Shown: positions 13,901 to 26,186, numbered from the stretch's first letter. The stretch: 64,000 bases of DNA from Rhabditophanes sp. KR3021 (GCA_963281155.1 CAUJLY010000006.1:5146001-5210000), one strand, 5' to 3'. Numbers and translations are program-made. Notes: a model not told the origin generated them from the sequence alone.

Positions 13901-15225
13901 ATTCGGGAAATAATGAAACAATTTGTTCTTTAGAAAAAGGCTACAAGGAAAAAGAAGTAACTCATTTGGTGAATGAAAATTCCATAATTACATTACAAGT
14001 TTTTACATCTTCAAGACTAACAAATCCAGCTTTCATGGAGTCCTTTTTAGAAAAAAAGGGAAGGGGTGCTGGAATTGATAGGAAAATTTCAAATCGAGGT
14101 CTTCACCAAGCATTTACTGAACAATCTTCTGCTGGGTTAGCTTTAGAATTCGAGGACATTAATATGTCCTCAAACGACACGGGAGATCGTGAAAGAAAAC
14201 GGCACAAATCAGCTATTCAACGACCTGTTAGTGTATTTGTGGAGGATCCCGCCATGGCAGATATTGAACCAGCCATTGAGTATGTCCAAATTACGATGCG
14301 CCACATATTTGGCAAACAAATGTGGCTAATGCGAGCTTTCGATGGAATACCAACTGATTTTTACGGAGAAATTGGAAGAAGATTTAGCGACCATGAGACG
14401 TTAATTAGACATTTATATAGCAATGAAAAAGCTTCGAAAGTTCCACCATCAGAGAAAGTAGCTCTTTATTTGAAGAATATGGATAAAATTTCAATTCGGG
14501 AAGATATTAATGTAGGCGTAATGTTTATGGGGAGTGAACAAATTACATCATCAGCAATCTTATCAAATGTTTACGGATCTTATCGGTTCACCAATTTTTT
14601 CAAACGTCTAGGCAAAGCAACTGCCTTAGTGAATCATCCTGGAGGTTTAAGAGAAGGAGTTGATGGTCTCTACACATATCAATTTTCAGACGCGACAACT
14701 GTATGCACTTACTTTGTAAGTACACTGATGCCAAATGACATAAAAGACCCAGATTGCAATATCAAAAAACGCTTAATAGGAAACAACCATGTGATTGTAA
14801 TCTTCAATGAAAGTGGGAAACTATACAATTTAAAAACTATAAGTAATCAGTTCGAATTCGTAGCCATTGAAGTAAGTAAAATATTTATATCTTTCACTAT
14901 ATGCTTATTCATCTACACAATAATATACTTACTTATTTAGATCATCCCACAAGATTCCAAAAATGTTATTATACGCACTCAAATGTGTGAGGAACTATCA
15001 AAAGTACTATCAGAAGTCAATGTTTATCTAAGTGATGAAAATGCAGCGGAATTAGTCAAAAAACTGTCTATTCGATTTACCCTTTGCTCAGATGTTCTTG
15101 AATCAATGAAAGTAGAGAAGAAAAAAGCTGGGATGTACATTGGGCAATCTATGGAGCGTCTTAGGAAGATTTCCGAATTTAAACAGTTAACAGCATCACC
15201 ACTACCACAAACACCAGTACTTTAA
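10917..15225 (+). CDS. TSC2: Tuberin, GTPase-activating subunit of the TSC complex
   Basis: Exons 10917-11620, 11661-14871 and 14941-15225 (introns of 40 and 69 bp, both GTAAGT...TTTAG) give about 1,399 residues; human tuberin has about 1,800. The first two thirds is helical, HEAT-like sequence resembling the tuberin N-terminus, for example the segment around LPEDLLPDFVYLLCVIIN after the first splice. The C-terminal part, roughly residues 1110-1360, is the Rap/Ran-GAP domain. It runs from YVQITMRHIFGKQMW through GVMFMGSEQ and FKRLGKATALVNHPGGL to KKRLIGNNHVIVIFNESG. The catalytic asparagine thumb of this family appears to be Asn1276, in GNN where GND is usual. Known role: with TSC1 it is the GAP for Rheb and restrains TORC1. 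TSC1 is not in the window. The middle linker is shorter than in vertebrates. The identification is secure; exon boundaries are inferred. Confidence 0.93.
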
Positions 15226-15396
15226 ACGTATTTATTAATATCATTTATTATTATAAATTTATGTTAATAATATTAAAAGGTTTTTCTTTTTTTATACTTT
15301 TTAAGCTGGTTATTTCCCATCTCTATATATAGCAAGACTCCAAATACTTTGATACATTTTTATTATAGGTTTTTTTAAGCTACATTCGTAAATAGT

Positions 15397-16436
15397 ATGC
15401 TTGATCTGAATGGTAAACGTGCTCATTGGGCATTCTACCTGGGAATGTTAATATTGACTGGCATCATACGGTTGGCATTTTGTTATGGTGCCAAGTGGAT
15501 TGGACCACGAATTGTAGATTTTCCATGTAACGATTCTTCTATCAACCAACCATACAAGAGTAGCACATTTCCAAGTAAGCCTTTGAATGCGGGCTTGTAT
15601 CTATATTTGATCATCGTCATTGTGATAACTGAATATTTTGCCGTTCAAAGTATAGTTAGGAAACAACATTATGCCTCTGCAATAGCCAAATTCAGGAATC
15701 AACTATTTGGAATAAGGTGCTTAAAAGCATTTGGTAAGAATAGCAAATTATTTACCACTTATTTGTCTATTTTTTAGTGATTTCACAAATAGGAGCCTCT
15801 GCAGTATTTTGTCTACTCAGAGTCGCCAAATATTCTGTTGGTAGACTACGTCCAAATTTCGTGCTAACGTGTATTCCAAATACGTCCTCCATAACTTGTG
15901 TGTTAGGATATGCGCATCAGTATGATTGTACAAATGAACACAAATCTTGGGTCATTGAATCTAGACTGTCCTTTTTCAGTGGACATGCAGCCCATACTTT
16001 TTACATATTGATGTTTGTAACTGTAAGTTTGATCGAGTGGTGGTTGTTGATGGCTACTTAGCTATTTGCAAAGAAATTATCAACAAGATAACGTACACTT
16101 ATCGTTTCAATGTATTTATTTTTATTATTTTAGTTTTATCTGAATATCAGAATTCACAAAAAGTCATACCTTCGTTACATGATATCTTTTCTGTATATTA
16201 TCATGATCTCATTCGCCACGGTGGTAGCTAGTTCTCGTGTAAGCGATAACAAACATCACCCGTCTGACGTACTAATGGGAGTTCTGGTCGGAGTGAGCTT
16301 TGCCTTTTGTACAGTTACCTTTTTTGTGGATGATTTTGAGAGTGAATGCAATTTTATCGCTGATATAAAGGAAAACAACTCTTGTTCAGAGACTACTAAA
16401 TCATCTAATTTAAATTCAATCGATCCCGTTGCCTAA
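15397..16436 (+). CDS. Lipid phosphate phosphatase (PAP2 superfamily), copy 1
   Basis: Exons 15397-15733, 15778-16022 and 16134-16436 give 294 residues, the usual length for the LPP/wunen family. The membrane protein carries all three PAP2 motifs. C1 is KYSVGRLRP (Lys130, Arg137, Pro138). C2 is FFSGH (His182), as in vertebrate PLPP enzymes. C3 is SRVSDNKHHPSD (Arg229, His235, Asp239). These residues form the known catalytic site that removes phosphate from phosphatidic acid, LPA, S1P and related lipids on the outer face of the plasma membrane or in the ER/Golgi lumen. Hydrophobic segments lie around residues 12-32 and 68-86 and between the motifs, consistent with six helices. The gene begins only 171 bp after TSC2 and is followed 269 bp later by a second copy on the same strand. 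A TATTATAG acceptor-like site sits about 29 bp before the ATG. Confidence 0.9.
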
Positions 16437-16705
16437 TTTTGTTGACAAAACGACAGGTGATACAATTCCTGTAAATTAACAGACATATGCTAAACATTAG
16501 CTCAACATGCAAAAAACTATGTACACATTTTTAAATAACTTTTTCTATTTATTATTTAATTCCAAATATTTACTTCCGCTGTTCGTCATTCCAAATAATA
16601 CTGTGTGCGTAATATTATTGTTATTCGAATTAATGATATTACTTTAATTACATCTTTTATTTACTTAAGAGCTTGGATAAATATATTGTAAATAAAATAT
16701 TTGTA

Positions 16706-17809
16706 ATGGAGTCTCCTACGAGAATTGAAAACACTTATGGCTCTATCACGGAAGAGTCAGTAGAAATGTAATTGTTATAACAATTTGATATTTATTTTTT
16801 TACTAATTATGATTATTTTAAAGTACTAGTCAACAATCCAACAAAAAGATGCTGACAGTCAATAAACCGCTCTTTGTTAATTGCGCTTGTATATTGTTTG
16901 TATGTAAGTTGTTTCCAAATATTTTCATTTGATATTGGATCTTAATTAATAAACATTTTTAATTTTGCAGGGGTCATATTTTTGACTTATTCTTTGTTCG
17001 TCACGCCATATCAAAGAGGCTTTTTTTGCGATGATGAAACCATCAGGTTACCATATTTTGACGATACCGTTACTGTCAAAGTTTTAATGCTAGTTTCCAT
17101 CGTTCCTAACATCTTACTAATATTTTTTTCGGAACTGGATGCATTTAAAAGTCCAAACACAAGCATTTCATCTCGAGCACAAAGATCACGTCAATTGTTT
17201 GTTTCCATTGGACACTTTTTATTTGGATTGCATTTGATGTTAACCTTTATAACGGTTATCAAAGTCAGCAACGGAAGATTAAGACCACACTTTATTGATG
17301 TATGTGCTCCGGATGTTTTCCTGTCAAGCGAATGCACTGGTCATAATTATATCACAAACTATACTTGCACTCGTCCTAACACGGCTCAAATTCGAGAGGC
17401 TCGATTGAGTTTTCCATCCGGGCATACGAGTATCTCTTTCTATGCCGCAATTTTCTTTGTGGTAAGAGTAGACATCATCTTCAATTAATTTATTATTTTT
17501 TAGCTTTATATACACTCTCATTGTCAAACACTAAAAGATTACTACTTGCTCCCAATTACTCTCCAATTTCTCGCTCTCCTTCTCGCGGCATATACTTCTA
17601 TTTCTCGGATCACAGATCATAAGCATCATTATGAAGACGTGTTGTCGGGCATGCTAATTGGATGGACTTTTGCTTATTTTACATACACAATATGCGTAGG
17701 CAGTCAAACAAAATTAAAGTATACAAGGCAGAATGTACAATCTTCTAACAACGAAGATTCTAGAGAAGTGCCTACCTCAGTAGTAGTTGTGAATGAGTTT
17801 GACGTCTAA
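16706..17809 (+). CDS. Lipid phosphate phosphatase (PAP2 superfamily), copy 2
   Basis: Exons 16706-16767, 16824-16903, 16971-17461 and 17504-17809 give 312 residues. The second exon acceptor is ambiguous: AAAG ending at 16823 and TAG ending at 16829 keep the same frame and differ by two residues. Motifs seen are C1 KVSNGRLRPHF, C2 SFPSGHTS and C3 SRITDHKHHYED, giving a complete PAP2 catalytic triad. The C2 proline resembles wunen-type proteins, whereas copy 1 has FFSGH. Exon 1 encodes a short hydrophilic cytosolic N-terminus. The last intron of both genes falls between motifs C2 and C3, which fits a tandem duplication. The copies have diverged considerably outside the motifs and probably differ in substrate or expression; this last point is inference. 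Confidence 0.88.
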
Positions 17810-19423
17810 CATATTTATTGATACACAAACATACACCAAATTTCATATACCCAACAAACAACATTAGCGTATTTATTAAGTAGATTTTTTTAACCTTTAA
17901 GTACCACCTTCCTCAAACTATGTAATGCCATAACTTATTGTATTTAACTAGTTATATAAATGTTCGTTCTAATAATATTCGTTAAATAAACTTTTACTCT
18001 GTTATTTCTCATATAATTTCACATTGCGTTGGTATGGTTTGTATATTAATAAATGTGTCTGAGTATTTCAAAAACAACAATTCAAAATTAATATATGTAC
18101 ATCAAGGAATATAAACTTGCAAATAGAGTGTATTCATTTTGAGCTACCACACGTACACATGATTTGATCATATCATTTGTTGGGAAATCTGTAGTTGCTT
18201 TCGATTTATAACATCAACTGAAATGACAATAACAACATATATTGCTTTAAAAAACATTGGACACTCTGTGATTCATAAAAAATATATCGATTTGCGTTTG
18301 TGTCAAATGGCTTCTAAAATACATAAGCCAAGCGCTTCTAAGTGCCTTTCATAATTCTCTACCTTAACATCCTACTTTCATTTCTAAAAACGATATTATT
18401 TTTATAATGTCTATTAATATTGTTACTCTCCTTAAAGAACTACTATCATTTACATTGCGCTCAAAATAGCAGCCGTAAATTAACTATTTTGGATATAATT
18501 TAGCTAGAGAGCATTATCCATTCTTCTCATTTACAAAACCAGTGCCAGAAAATGTTTGTTCATACACTTGTTTTGATCGGTACATCGCACTATTGAAACT
18601 ACTATATACTGTTGTGTAGACGTTTTTATCTATAATATTCTAAACTATTTTTTATATAAGCGATATGTTTGGTAGTGTCCTCAAACAACTTATTTAAGCG
18701 ACAGGGTGAAGACGCTATCTAATTGACCATTTTTTATTTGTTCATCCATATAATTAGAAAGTTGTTTATTTGACGCGTCTAAGGCATATACAACATATAA
18801 AATGTACACTTATATATTCATTCGTTGGTTCCATCTTTCAAAAAAGTTTGTGTTGTGTCATCTGCTTAGGTATGTATGAATAGATATTTTTTGTTTTGGA
18901 TAAGGCATCACCTCACTTGACAAGTATATCCATATGAATTAAAGTATAACAATATGAGCTAAGAGACGTAATCAGGTGATACAATCTCGAAAATTATCAT
19001 ATGATGTTATATAAGGCTTAACTTAACTCAAAAATAAATGAGTATATAAGTATATCTTTAAATTATTCTTTTATTTCAACAAAATATATTTATTCACCAC
19101 ATTTTTCAACTGTGCTAATACATATAAATATTAACGAGCTTCATATTAAAAAATTTCACTGCAAACGGAAAGTCCCAATAAATAAGAACATGTATATATG
19201 CGTAAGCTTCTTTCCCATTACTATCATAAATAATGTATTATATCTTTATACTCATTACCATTTTCAAATAATCCAATAAAAAATTGACTTGCTAAAGTGT
19301 TTCTTTTAACCAACTTTCCCGTAGAACCTGTTGAATTACGACTAATATCTGTCCCTTAAAAAGCTTAATAATTATTCTTATCCACATCATTTATTTTAGA
19401 GGAATCATCGTCTTCTTTACATC
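17810..19423. other. Intergenic region
   Basis: About 1.6 kb of AT-rich sequence between LPP copy 2 and the Neuralized-like gene, without convincing exons or RNA genes. TTTATTTTAG ending at 19399 looks like a splice acceptor 24 bp before the next ATG and may mark a 5' UTR intron or trans-splice site. Confidence 0.5.
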
Positions 19424-22400
19424 ATGAACAATAATGAGCCGGATAGTGCTGCTCCGACACTTTCCAATATTGTTCCTGCTCTGAACTGTATCATTCCGAA
19501 CCCCTTCAATGAAATTCTTATTTTTGGGGTAGACTCGATCGCTAATAGTGGAACTGCTGAATATCATGTAGCTGCTCTTAGGTTCCATATTTCTCGAGGT
19601 AAACTGATTAATTTGACCGATAGTGGAAGAACTGCTTCTCGAGATATAGGTCTTCATAGTAATGGAATTGTTTTTAGCGATAGGTATCTTTTGAACCAAA
19701 TAATTTAATTCACCCTTATTTAAGACCTGTCATCCCTATGGAACATATTGTCTTCTCAATCACAAACAACCTAGATTCTCGTTGGTCTGGGTCCTTACGT
19801 ATTGGATTGTCTACAATCGATCCTGCAATTTTTTTGAACAATAGAACATTGCATGATGGAACTCGGGAGGAATTTGAAGCAATACATGGTATAACCATGA
19901 AGCATGTAAATGCTAGTCTCTGTAAGGATAAAAACATTTTTCATTGTGTCTTGAATGATCAACAGGAGCTTATTTACGGAGTAAATTTTGACCAATATAC
20001 TCACGTTATCAAACCAACTGAAGCTAGTACTGGCAACATATGGTTAATTCTAGATCTTTACGGAATAACAGTCAGAGCGACTTTTTTGCATAACGATGAT
20101 CCAATTCTCGACCAATACCGTATTAGGTACCCTTCGGGTGAAGCTTCGTCTAGTGTTAATCGCTCTTCTTCCAGTCAATCAATTTCCCAACAGACAAGAA
20201 AACCAAAGCGTAATCAAGAGGGAAATGCTTTAACAACCCAACCTATACAAACAAATCGCCCTACACAGATTCAACTTGATAATTCTATACGAATTCAACC
20301 TAATAGTGTTACTCAAATTCAAACAGATCATCCTTCTCAGGTTCAAGTCGACTTTGAACCATTTTGTTATAATCCAACTCAACACTATTATCCTAGCCTA
20401 GGTGAATCTCGCAATTCTGGTCAAAAACAAGCCGGCAATTCTAGTCAAAAGCAAGCCGGCAGTTCTAGTCAAAAACAAGCTAGTAATTCTAGTCAAAATC
20501 AACCTGTTTATGCAAGTCAAAGTCAACCAAGTCTTGCTGATCATGTAATTCAAGGTAGTTATGGTCAACATCGTTATTCTAGCGATATTCAGCCGAGGTA
20601 TAATTCACAGGTCCAAACAAATTATCCTTCGATTATGCCGCCAAGTTATACCTCTCAGATTCAACCGACTTATCCTTCTCACATTATAGAAGTTTTTTCT
20701 CCACAAAATCAACCAGATCATTCTACAGAAAATCAATCTGGTTCAAGCTTGAACAATTTCAGACAAGGGATATATGAATGTTGTACCAGCTGCTAATACC
20801 CCTGCTTACGGAGAAAATTTGTCTGGAGATTTGAACTTTTTAACTAGACATAACACGAGATGTGATAATCAAACAGCGAGAAGACCTATCTCGGCTGTTA
20901 GATTGAACAACACAGGTCAAATTAATTATGATTCACATTATGTACCAACAACACCTCCATTCTTCACAAATGAAACATCTAATTTTTCCACAACAAATCA
21001 CTCCCATGATAACTCAACTGCTATCGCCCCAGTTTTGGAAATTCCAAGATTGGCTGTTCCCGATCCTATGTTTTATCCCTTCTTTAATAGAATCAGTTAA
21101 TGTAGACCACAGAATTGTTAGTGATATTTCAACAATTCCAAGTTTACAAACAATTTATGATAACACATCTCAAACTGTGAGAGCTTCAGCTGAGGAGCGT
21201 GCCACCTACACTCGATCACCCAAACGTTTCCACACGAATCACGGCAGTGGTGTTGAATTGGATAGTGAAAGAATACAAGCTCGCTATACCATCGGAGCTC
21301 AGCGTCCTTATGTCTTTGTTCAGAATCAAATGAACCCATCAACTTTGATTTCTATTAAAATTAATAGAGTTGTGGCAAGATCATTCAACTCTTTATATTT
21401 TGGAGTTACAGCTGCTAACCCAGACGACATAGAAGTTGAGAACCTTCCAGGAAATCCATTGGCTTTACAATCGGCTTCAGATTACTATCAACCATTCCGT
21501 ATGCTAGAGCCTGTACTCAAAGTAAATGATATCGTGACATTTTTCTATAATCACAGTGGATCTTTTGAATTCGAGGTTAATGGAAAAAGAACATTATGTG
21601 GTTCTGTTATCGCAGATATGCCACTATGGTTTTTCGCTTGTGTTAAAGACCCTGTCCAAGAGTTCTCTCTAATAGGCACTGAAATTCCACTTCCAACTTC
21701 AAATAGCCAATTAATTGACGGTCCGGTTTCGAACTTTCACAGATGCAATAATTTTGAAAACCCTCAGAGTCATATTACTTATGTTACTTCACATTTTCCT
21801 TCTCAAGCAGAAGATTTATTGAGCCTTCAAAGAAATACTCATGTTATCCAAAACCCAAGAAATACAATTATTTCTTCGAGCCCCCAAGAGCAAGTAGCAC
21901 CAGCAAACAACTATGCTTCTTCAGCGCCACAACCTGCTATTGTTAACCATAGTTTAAATTCGGTAACAGGCGAAATGCATTTCGGCAGTGGTTTGTCATA
22001 TGATGCTATTACTGAAAATCCAATATCATTTAATAATATTGATGAAAATACCTTAAACCATGGGAATTTAAGTACAACTCCCAATCAAATAAATTTAAAT
22101 ACGGTTTCCCCAAATGATGATTTGCAGAATATACCTGGTGAAGCAGAAGGTACGTATATTAATACAGTTGAAGATAATCACACATCAACCTCCAACACTA
22201 GTAGAGAAAACCTTGGTGTTGACAGCAGGGATGTACGATCACTTTTGGATTCAGAAATCATAAGATCTGGAAATCAAACTGATGGAGTAGTATATCATAT
22301 ACCCGATGCGAATAATTCTGTGAACTCTGGAGTATCGGATGTTCATAATATTCTCGAGCAAACACATATTCAAGTTAGAAATAGAACACATCCTAATAAT

Positions 22401-23219
22401 TTACCGATTTTACACGGCACAATCCCTTCCTATCCAACAAGTGGTATAAGATCAGGAAGTCGGGAAATGATAAGAAGTTTAAACCACAGTTTAACTCCTG
22501 AACAAATTTTGCAAACTGAAGCCCATTTGGAAGTTAGTAATACATCTACTAGAAATATGCCTACGACTACTACAAACCACATTCGCAATCCAATGGCTCC
22601 AGATCCAACTCCAGCAGCAAGAAATAATAGCTATGTGACTAGATACAGTGAAAGCACGGCTATACGTAATCGTGCAAGAAATTTGGTTGGAAGTAATCAC
22701 TACCGAATAAATCATAGTTTATTTCCAAATACTGAAGAACTACTTCGTGAGATCCCAATGGTAGATGAGGCAAATTTGAGATCCCTTAATACTAGATCTT
22801 TTCGTTCAAATGGAATAATTATTCCAGATGCAATTAGAGGGCGCACACTTATTGAATCAAATATAAACGCAGGTTCAAAGACATGCACAAAGCGTAAATT
22901 CAACCGAGAACTGTCACATGAGAAAGCAAGCTCTGATGCCGATTATCTTCCTTCGACATCTGCTTTGCCCAAAAAATCATCCTCATCCTCTTCAATCCCG
23001 AAGCATTCTTTAATTGATGATTATGATCCTGAAAATTGCTCGATTTGTATCGACGCGGAACCGGCTACTGTTTGTTATCCATGTGGTCATCTTATTATGT
23101 GCATTTCATGTGCTAAAGAATACTTCAGAATTTATCCTCCTGGTAGCAGAATTTGCCCATTGTGTCGTGAAGAAGTCAGTGACATCATTAAAGTTTTCAA
23201 GCAAGTTTATATAAGTTAA
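19424..23219 (+). CDS. neur: Neuralized-type E3 ubiquitin ligase (NHR-NHR-RING)
   Basis: Exon 1 is 19424-19683 and the remainder begins at 19725 after a 41-bp intron. The first NHR domain spans both exons, from FHISRGKLINLTDSG to NIWLILDLYGITVRATFL. A long Gln/Ser/Asn-rich linker follows. The second NHR (about 21220-21690) runs from RFHTNHGSGVELDSE to EFSLIG. The C-terminus is a RING-HC finger beginning CSICIDAEPATVC and ending CPLC, with a CGHLIMCISC core. The order NHR-NHR-RING is that of Drosophila Neuralized (about 750 residues), which ubiquitinates Delta to promote Notch-ligand endocytosis. Here the protein is much longer, about 1,250 residues, mostly through the linkers. The reading frame changes by one base twice in low-complexity linker sequence, near 20741-20775 and near 21060-21100. 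The first could be a 22-bp intron; the second has no consistent intron. Identity is firm; exact continuity is not. Confidence 0.85.
20401..20520 (+). repeat. Imperfect 24-bp tandem repeat inside the Neuralized-like gene
   Basis: About four copies of a 24-bp unit encode an eight-residue motif of the type NSSQKQAG/S. Copies differ by a few substitutions and keep frame. The repeat lies in the Gln/Ser-rich linker after the first NHR domain. Looser QxQ-type repeats (TQIQ, RIQP, QVQV) flank it. Copy number is likely to vary among individuals. Confidence 0.75.
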
Positions 23220-24657
23220 ATCATTTTTAATTATAATTTATTATTTTAGGAGTTAAACTATCTTGAATTTCATGTTCTTCCCATTAACTGAAATGTAAAT
23301 ATTGAATTGGTATGAACATACTGTTTTTAAAACTAATCGAATTGGAAGTAATTAATTTTAAGATTTATGTCATCTTAAAACTACTAAAAACATAAATTTT
23401 ATATTTGAATCTTGGCCTCATTCAAATTATATTTATTTTAATCTAAAAAAGTAGGTTTAACTCTAGTATTTATTATAATTGGTATTTTAGAGTACACGGA
23501 ATGAATGGATACCATTTGATGGAATTATAATAGGTATTTCGTATGGGCAACCTAACTTATTATCCTTAATCAAGACAAAAAACATGTAATGAAGCTGTTT
23601 TATGTGACGCTTTAGCAGTATCAAATTTTTTTCTTATAACTCTTTGAAAATATATTATTTAAACGGCACAGCTGTATTTTTACAATTGAATATCTGAAAA
23701 ATAATTTAAACTGTGATCAGCCAATTTCTATGTATAGTTGAAACAATGAATAATTTTATGTAGTTACAGAAAGCTCATAATTTCATTTTCAGCTTTTGAA
23801 TGCTCAATGTATGTCAAATGAAGACAATATTGCTATAAAGTTTCAACTAAATGTTATCATAACGTATGACATCAAGAACCTTTTTGTCATATTACACAGT
23901 CTTCCATGGAAACTTTAAATAGTATATCAATGGATTGCTGAAAAGAAAAAATTATTATACACAATTGAAAATATTCATCCATCTTCTCATGATTTTCAAA
24001 CTTTGGATAGATCGCATTTGTTGTAGTAAATTTGTAATTCTTTAAATAAATTTACAACTAATTATATTCATAAAAAGTAAACATACATATTTATATCAAT
24101 TTGATTGCTGAAGTAGACCTTTATCACACCTCAATATTTATGCACTTTTAATTGGATTCTCTCTGTTATCAGTTTCTTAGTTAACAAATACTGGATGACT
24201 TTTAAACAATGCACAGCTGTTCAAAACACAATTTTTTTAACTTCATAACAACAATAAAAACATGAGACTATATTCATTGAGAAGCTCTGGAAAATATTAC
24301 TAATTACATCTGTACAATCGATCCATTATTGAAGTACATCTATTTTTACAAGTTGACATGAGATTTAGCAAATGTTCTTGTTTCGAAGATTTACTCACAT
24401 TGGAAAATTCATTGGATTTAGTTTCGACCTTACAAATATTTTTTACAAAAGTCCATATATTTTATTTACAGGGTTGGCATTTGTATTTTATTTGAAAGGG
24501 GGGAAATGCCATGCCTGGTAATCAGTTATATAAAGCATTATATGACACATAAAAGATTATTTTTTTCATTTTGATATAAGGTGATTATCTCTTCAGCTTT
24601 ATGATACATTTTATGGTTGGTATAGCTGATAATCGCCCCAACGTACCTGTTACAGGC

Positions 24658-24665
24658 TATAAAAA
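24658..24665 (+). promoter_or_regulatory. Candidate TATA box upstream of the SDS3-like gene
   Basis: TATAAAAA lies about 370 bp before the SDS3 ATG in a locally less AT-rich context (GGCTATAAAAACTC). In such an AT-rich genome TATA-like strings are common, so this is weak evidence. Confidence 0.2.
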
Positions 24666-24843
24666 CTCAAATAGACCCTCCGGAACCTTCTAAACTCTCA
24701 TTGATCTTGTTGTGACTAATTAGATGGTCTCTAAAAATTTGTTTATGATAAAATCTTATTAAAAATGTCTATATAAAAGATTTTTATAATACCATCACAC
24801 ACCTATTATAAATTAAACAATATTTTTGCAATATAATTACGTG

Positions 24844-24960
24844 ATGAGTATTTTGAAACATAAACACTCAACAAATTCAAATCGTTATTTGAAAGCATCG
24901 GCAAGGATGATCATCTTTGTTTCTTTATTTGGAACAACGTTAGCGATATTGTCGTTTTAA
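24844..24960 (+). other. Small ORF with a hydrophobic C-terminus (38 codons)
   Basis: It starts at ATG 24844 and ends at a TAA at 24958-24960, 67 bp before the SDS3 ATG. The product has a basic N-terminus (MSILKHKHSTNS) and a hydrophobic tail (MIIFVSLFGTTLAILSF) that could form one membrane helix. It may be an upstream ORF in the SDS3 transcript, a microprotein, or chance. No homologue is recognised. Confidence 0.2.
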
Positions 24961-25027
24961 AAGATTTGCATATGTTAAGCTCGTTGCTAAGGAACATACT
25001 TTTATCAATAATTCATTCCATTAAATA

Positions 25028-26186
25028 ATGGCTCCGCCGTCTAAAAAAAATAACCCAATTCGTGTGCGTACTAAAGCTGCCATGAAGCAATACGAACCCG
25101 TAAAAGAATCTTCGAGTTCTAAGGCAGTTGCTACCGTTGAAAATGAAGTGGAACCTGCCCAGCCACATCCTGGATTTTCTCCTTCTATTAAAAAGCAAAT
25201 AGACGACTTTGCCAAGTCCATCGATTTAGCCCCAGTAGTGCCGGACGTTATTGGGATAGCTAAACTCGTGTTCGAAAAAAAGGGTATTCCCTTCGTTACA
25301 CCGAAAGCCCATGATGCAAATAGAACTGACAATTGGCTTGACCAATTTGTCCACGCGTAAGTTCATTATATATTTAATGGTAATTAGTGTGTTTAGATCC
25401 GTCTATAAAATAGATCGTGAAATCGAACAACTACAAAACGGAACCCATCCCGGAATCGCAAAAATCATAAGTGAACATAATGACCACGTAGAAGGTCTGA
25501 AAAACACCTTTGGAAGGGAAATGGTTGATTTTTATGAGCGTGAGGAGAAAATCGAACAAAAACTGATTGAAGAAAGTGAAAAAGAAGCCCAAACAACAAT
25601 CAGTAATTTTGTCCAAGCGGAATTGGATAGAACAGAAGAAGCTGAAACAGCTGCTTTAAACATACTTAACAAAATGAAACGTTTCAATGTTGGCCGTTCA
25701 TCTAACCTTCCGCCAAAAAGAAACAAGCCAATAAGAAAAAGAGCCGTTGCTCAATTAGGGCCACCAGTTGTTTTGGAAAAACGAGGAACCAAAAAAGAAA
25801 AGATCGAAGTTTTTGCTCCTTTTGCTCATCTCCCAGAAAAGGAAATTCTCGATGACATGAAAATCATTGATAAAGTCCGTCAGGAAAGGACTGGAGAAAA
25901 GCCTATGCCTCCAAAATATCTTTTCAAAGCTGTTGTTGAACCAGGCAAAGTCATCAGAGATGGTAAGATATATTATAAAAGTCAAGTTGTCTTCGTCGAA
26001 ACCGAAAACATGGGCAAATTTCCCGGTGTCATTGTCAGTATTACTGACAAGTATGCCACTATCAGATCAACCATCATAGGTGACAACAGACTCATTGAAG
26101 TAACAGCTAATGATCTCCAGGTTGGACGAGTTCAGTTTAAGAAAAAGCCAGCTACTGCAAAAGTCTCAAAGGAAGAAAATAAATGA
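25028..26186 (+). CDS. SDS3/BRMS1-family subunit of the Sin3 histone deacetylase complex
   Basis: Exons 25028-25356 and 25397-26186, joined across a 40-bp intron, give 372 residues. After a basic, disordered N-terminus of about 115 residues comes a long charged coiled coil starting DREIEQLQNGTHP, the counterpart of the SDS3 QLQEGT helix. A basic patch (PPKRNKPIRKR) and a LPEKEILDDMKIID helix follow, then a C-terminal domain with IRDGKIYYKSQVVFVE and ending near DLQVGRVQFKKK. The order and spacing match vertebrate SUDS3. Known role: SDS3 scaffolds Sin3 and histone deacetylases for transcriptional repression in the nucleus. The N-terminal extension has no counterpart I recognise. It is convergent with the phosphatase gene, with 525 bp between stop codons. 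Confidence 0.78.

Larger units (their letters stand above)
23220..25027. other. Intergenic region with a possible promoter and a small ORF before SDS3
   Basis: AT-rich and mostly featureless. At 24658-24665 there is TATAAAAA, and at 24681-24690 CGGAACCTTC, which contains one GAAnnTTC pair like a single heat-shock-element dyad. A 38-codon ORF at 24844-24960 lies between this site and the SDS3 start. The promoter assignment is tentative. Confidence 0.4.
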
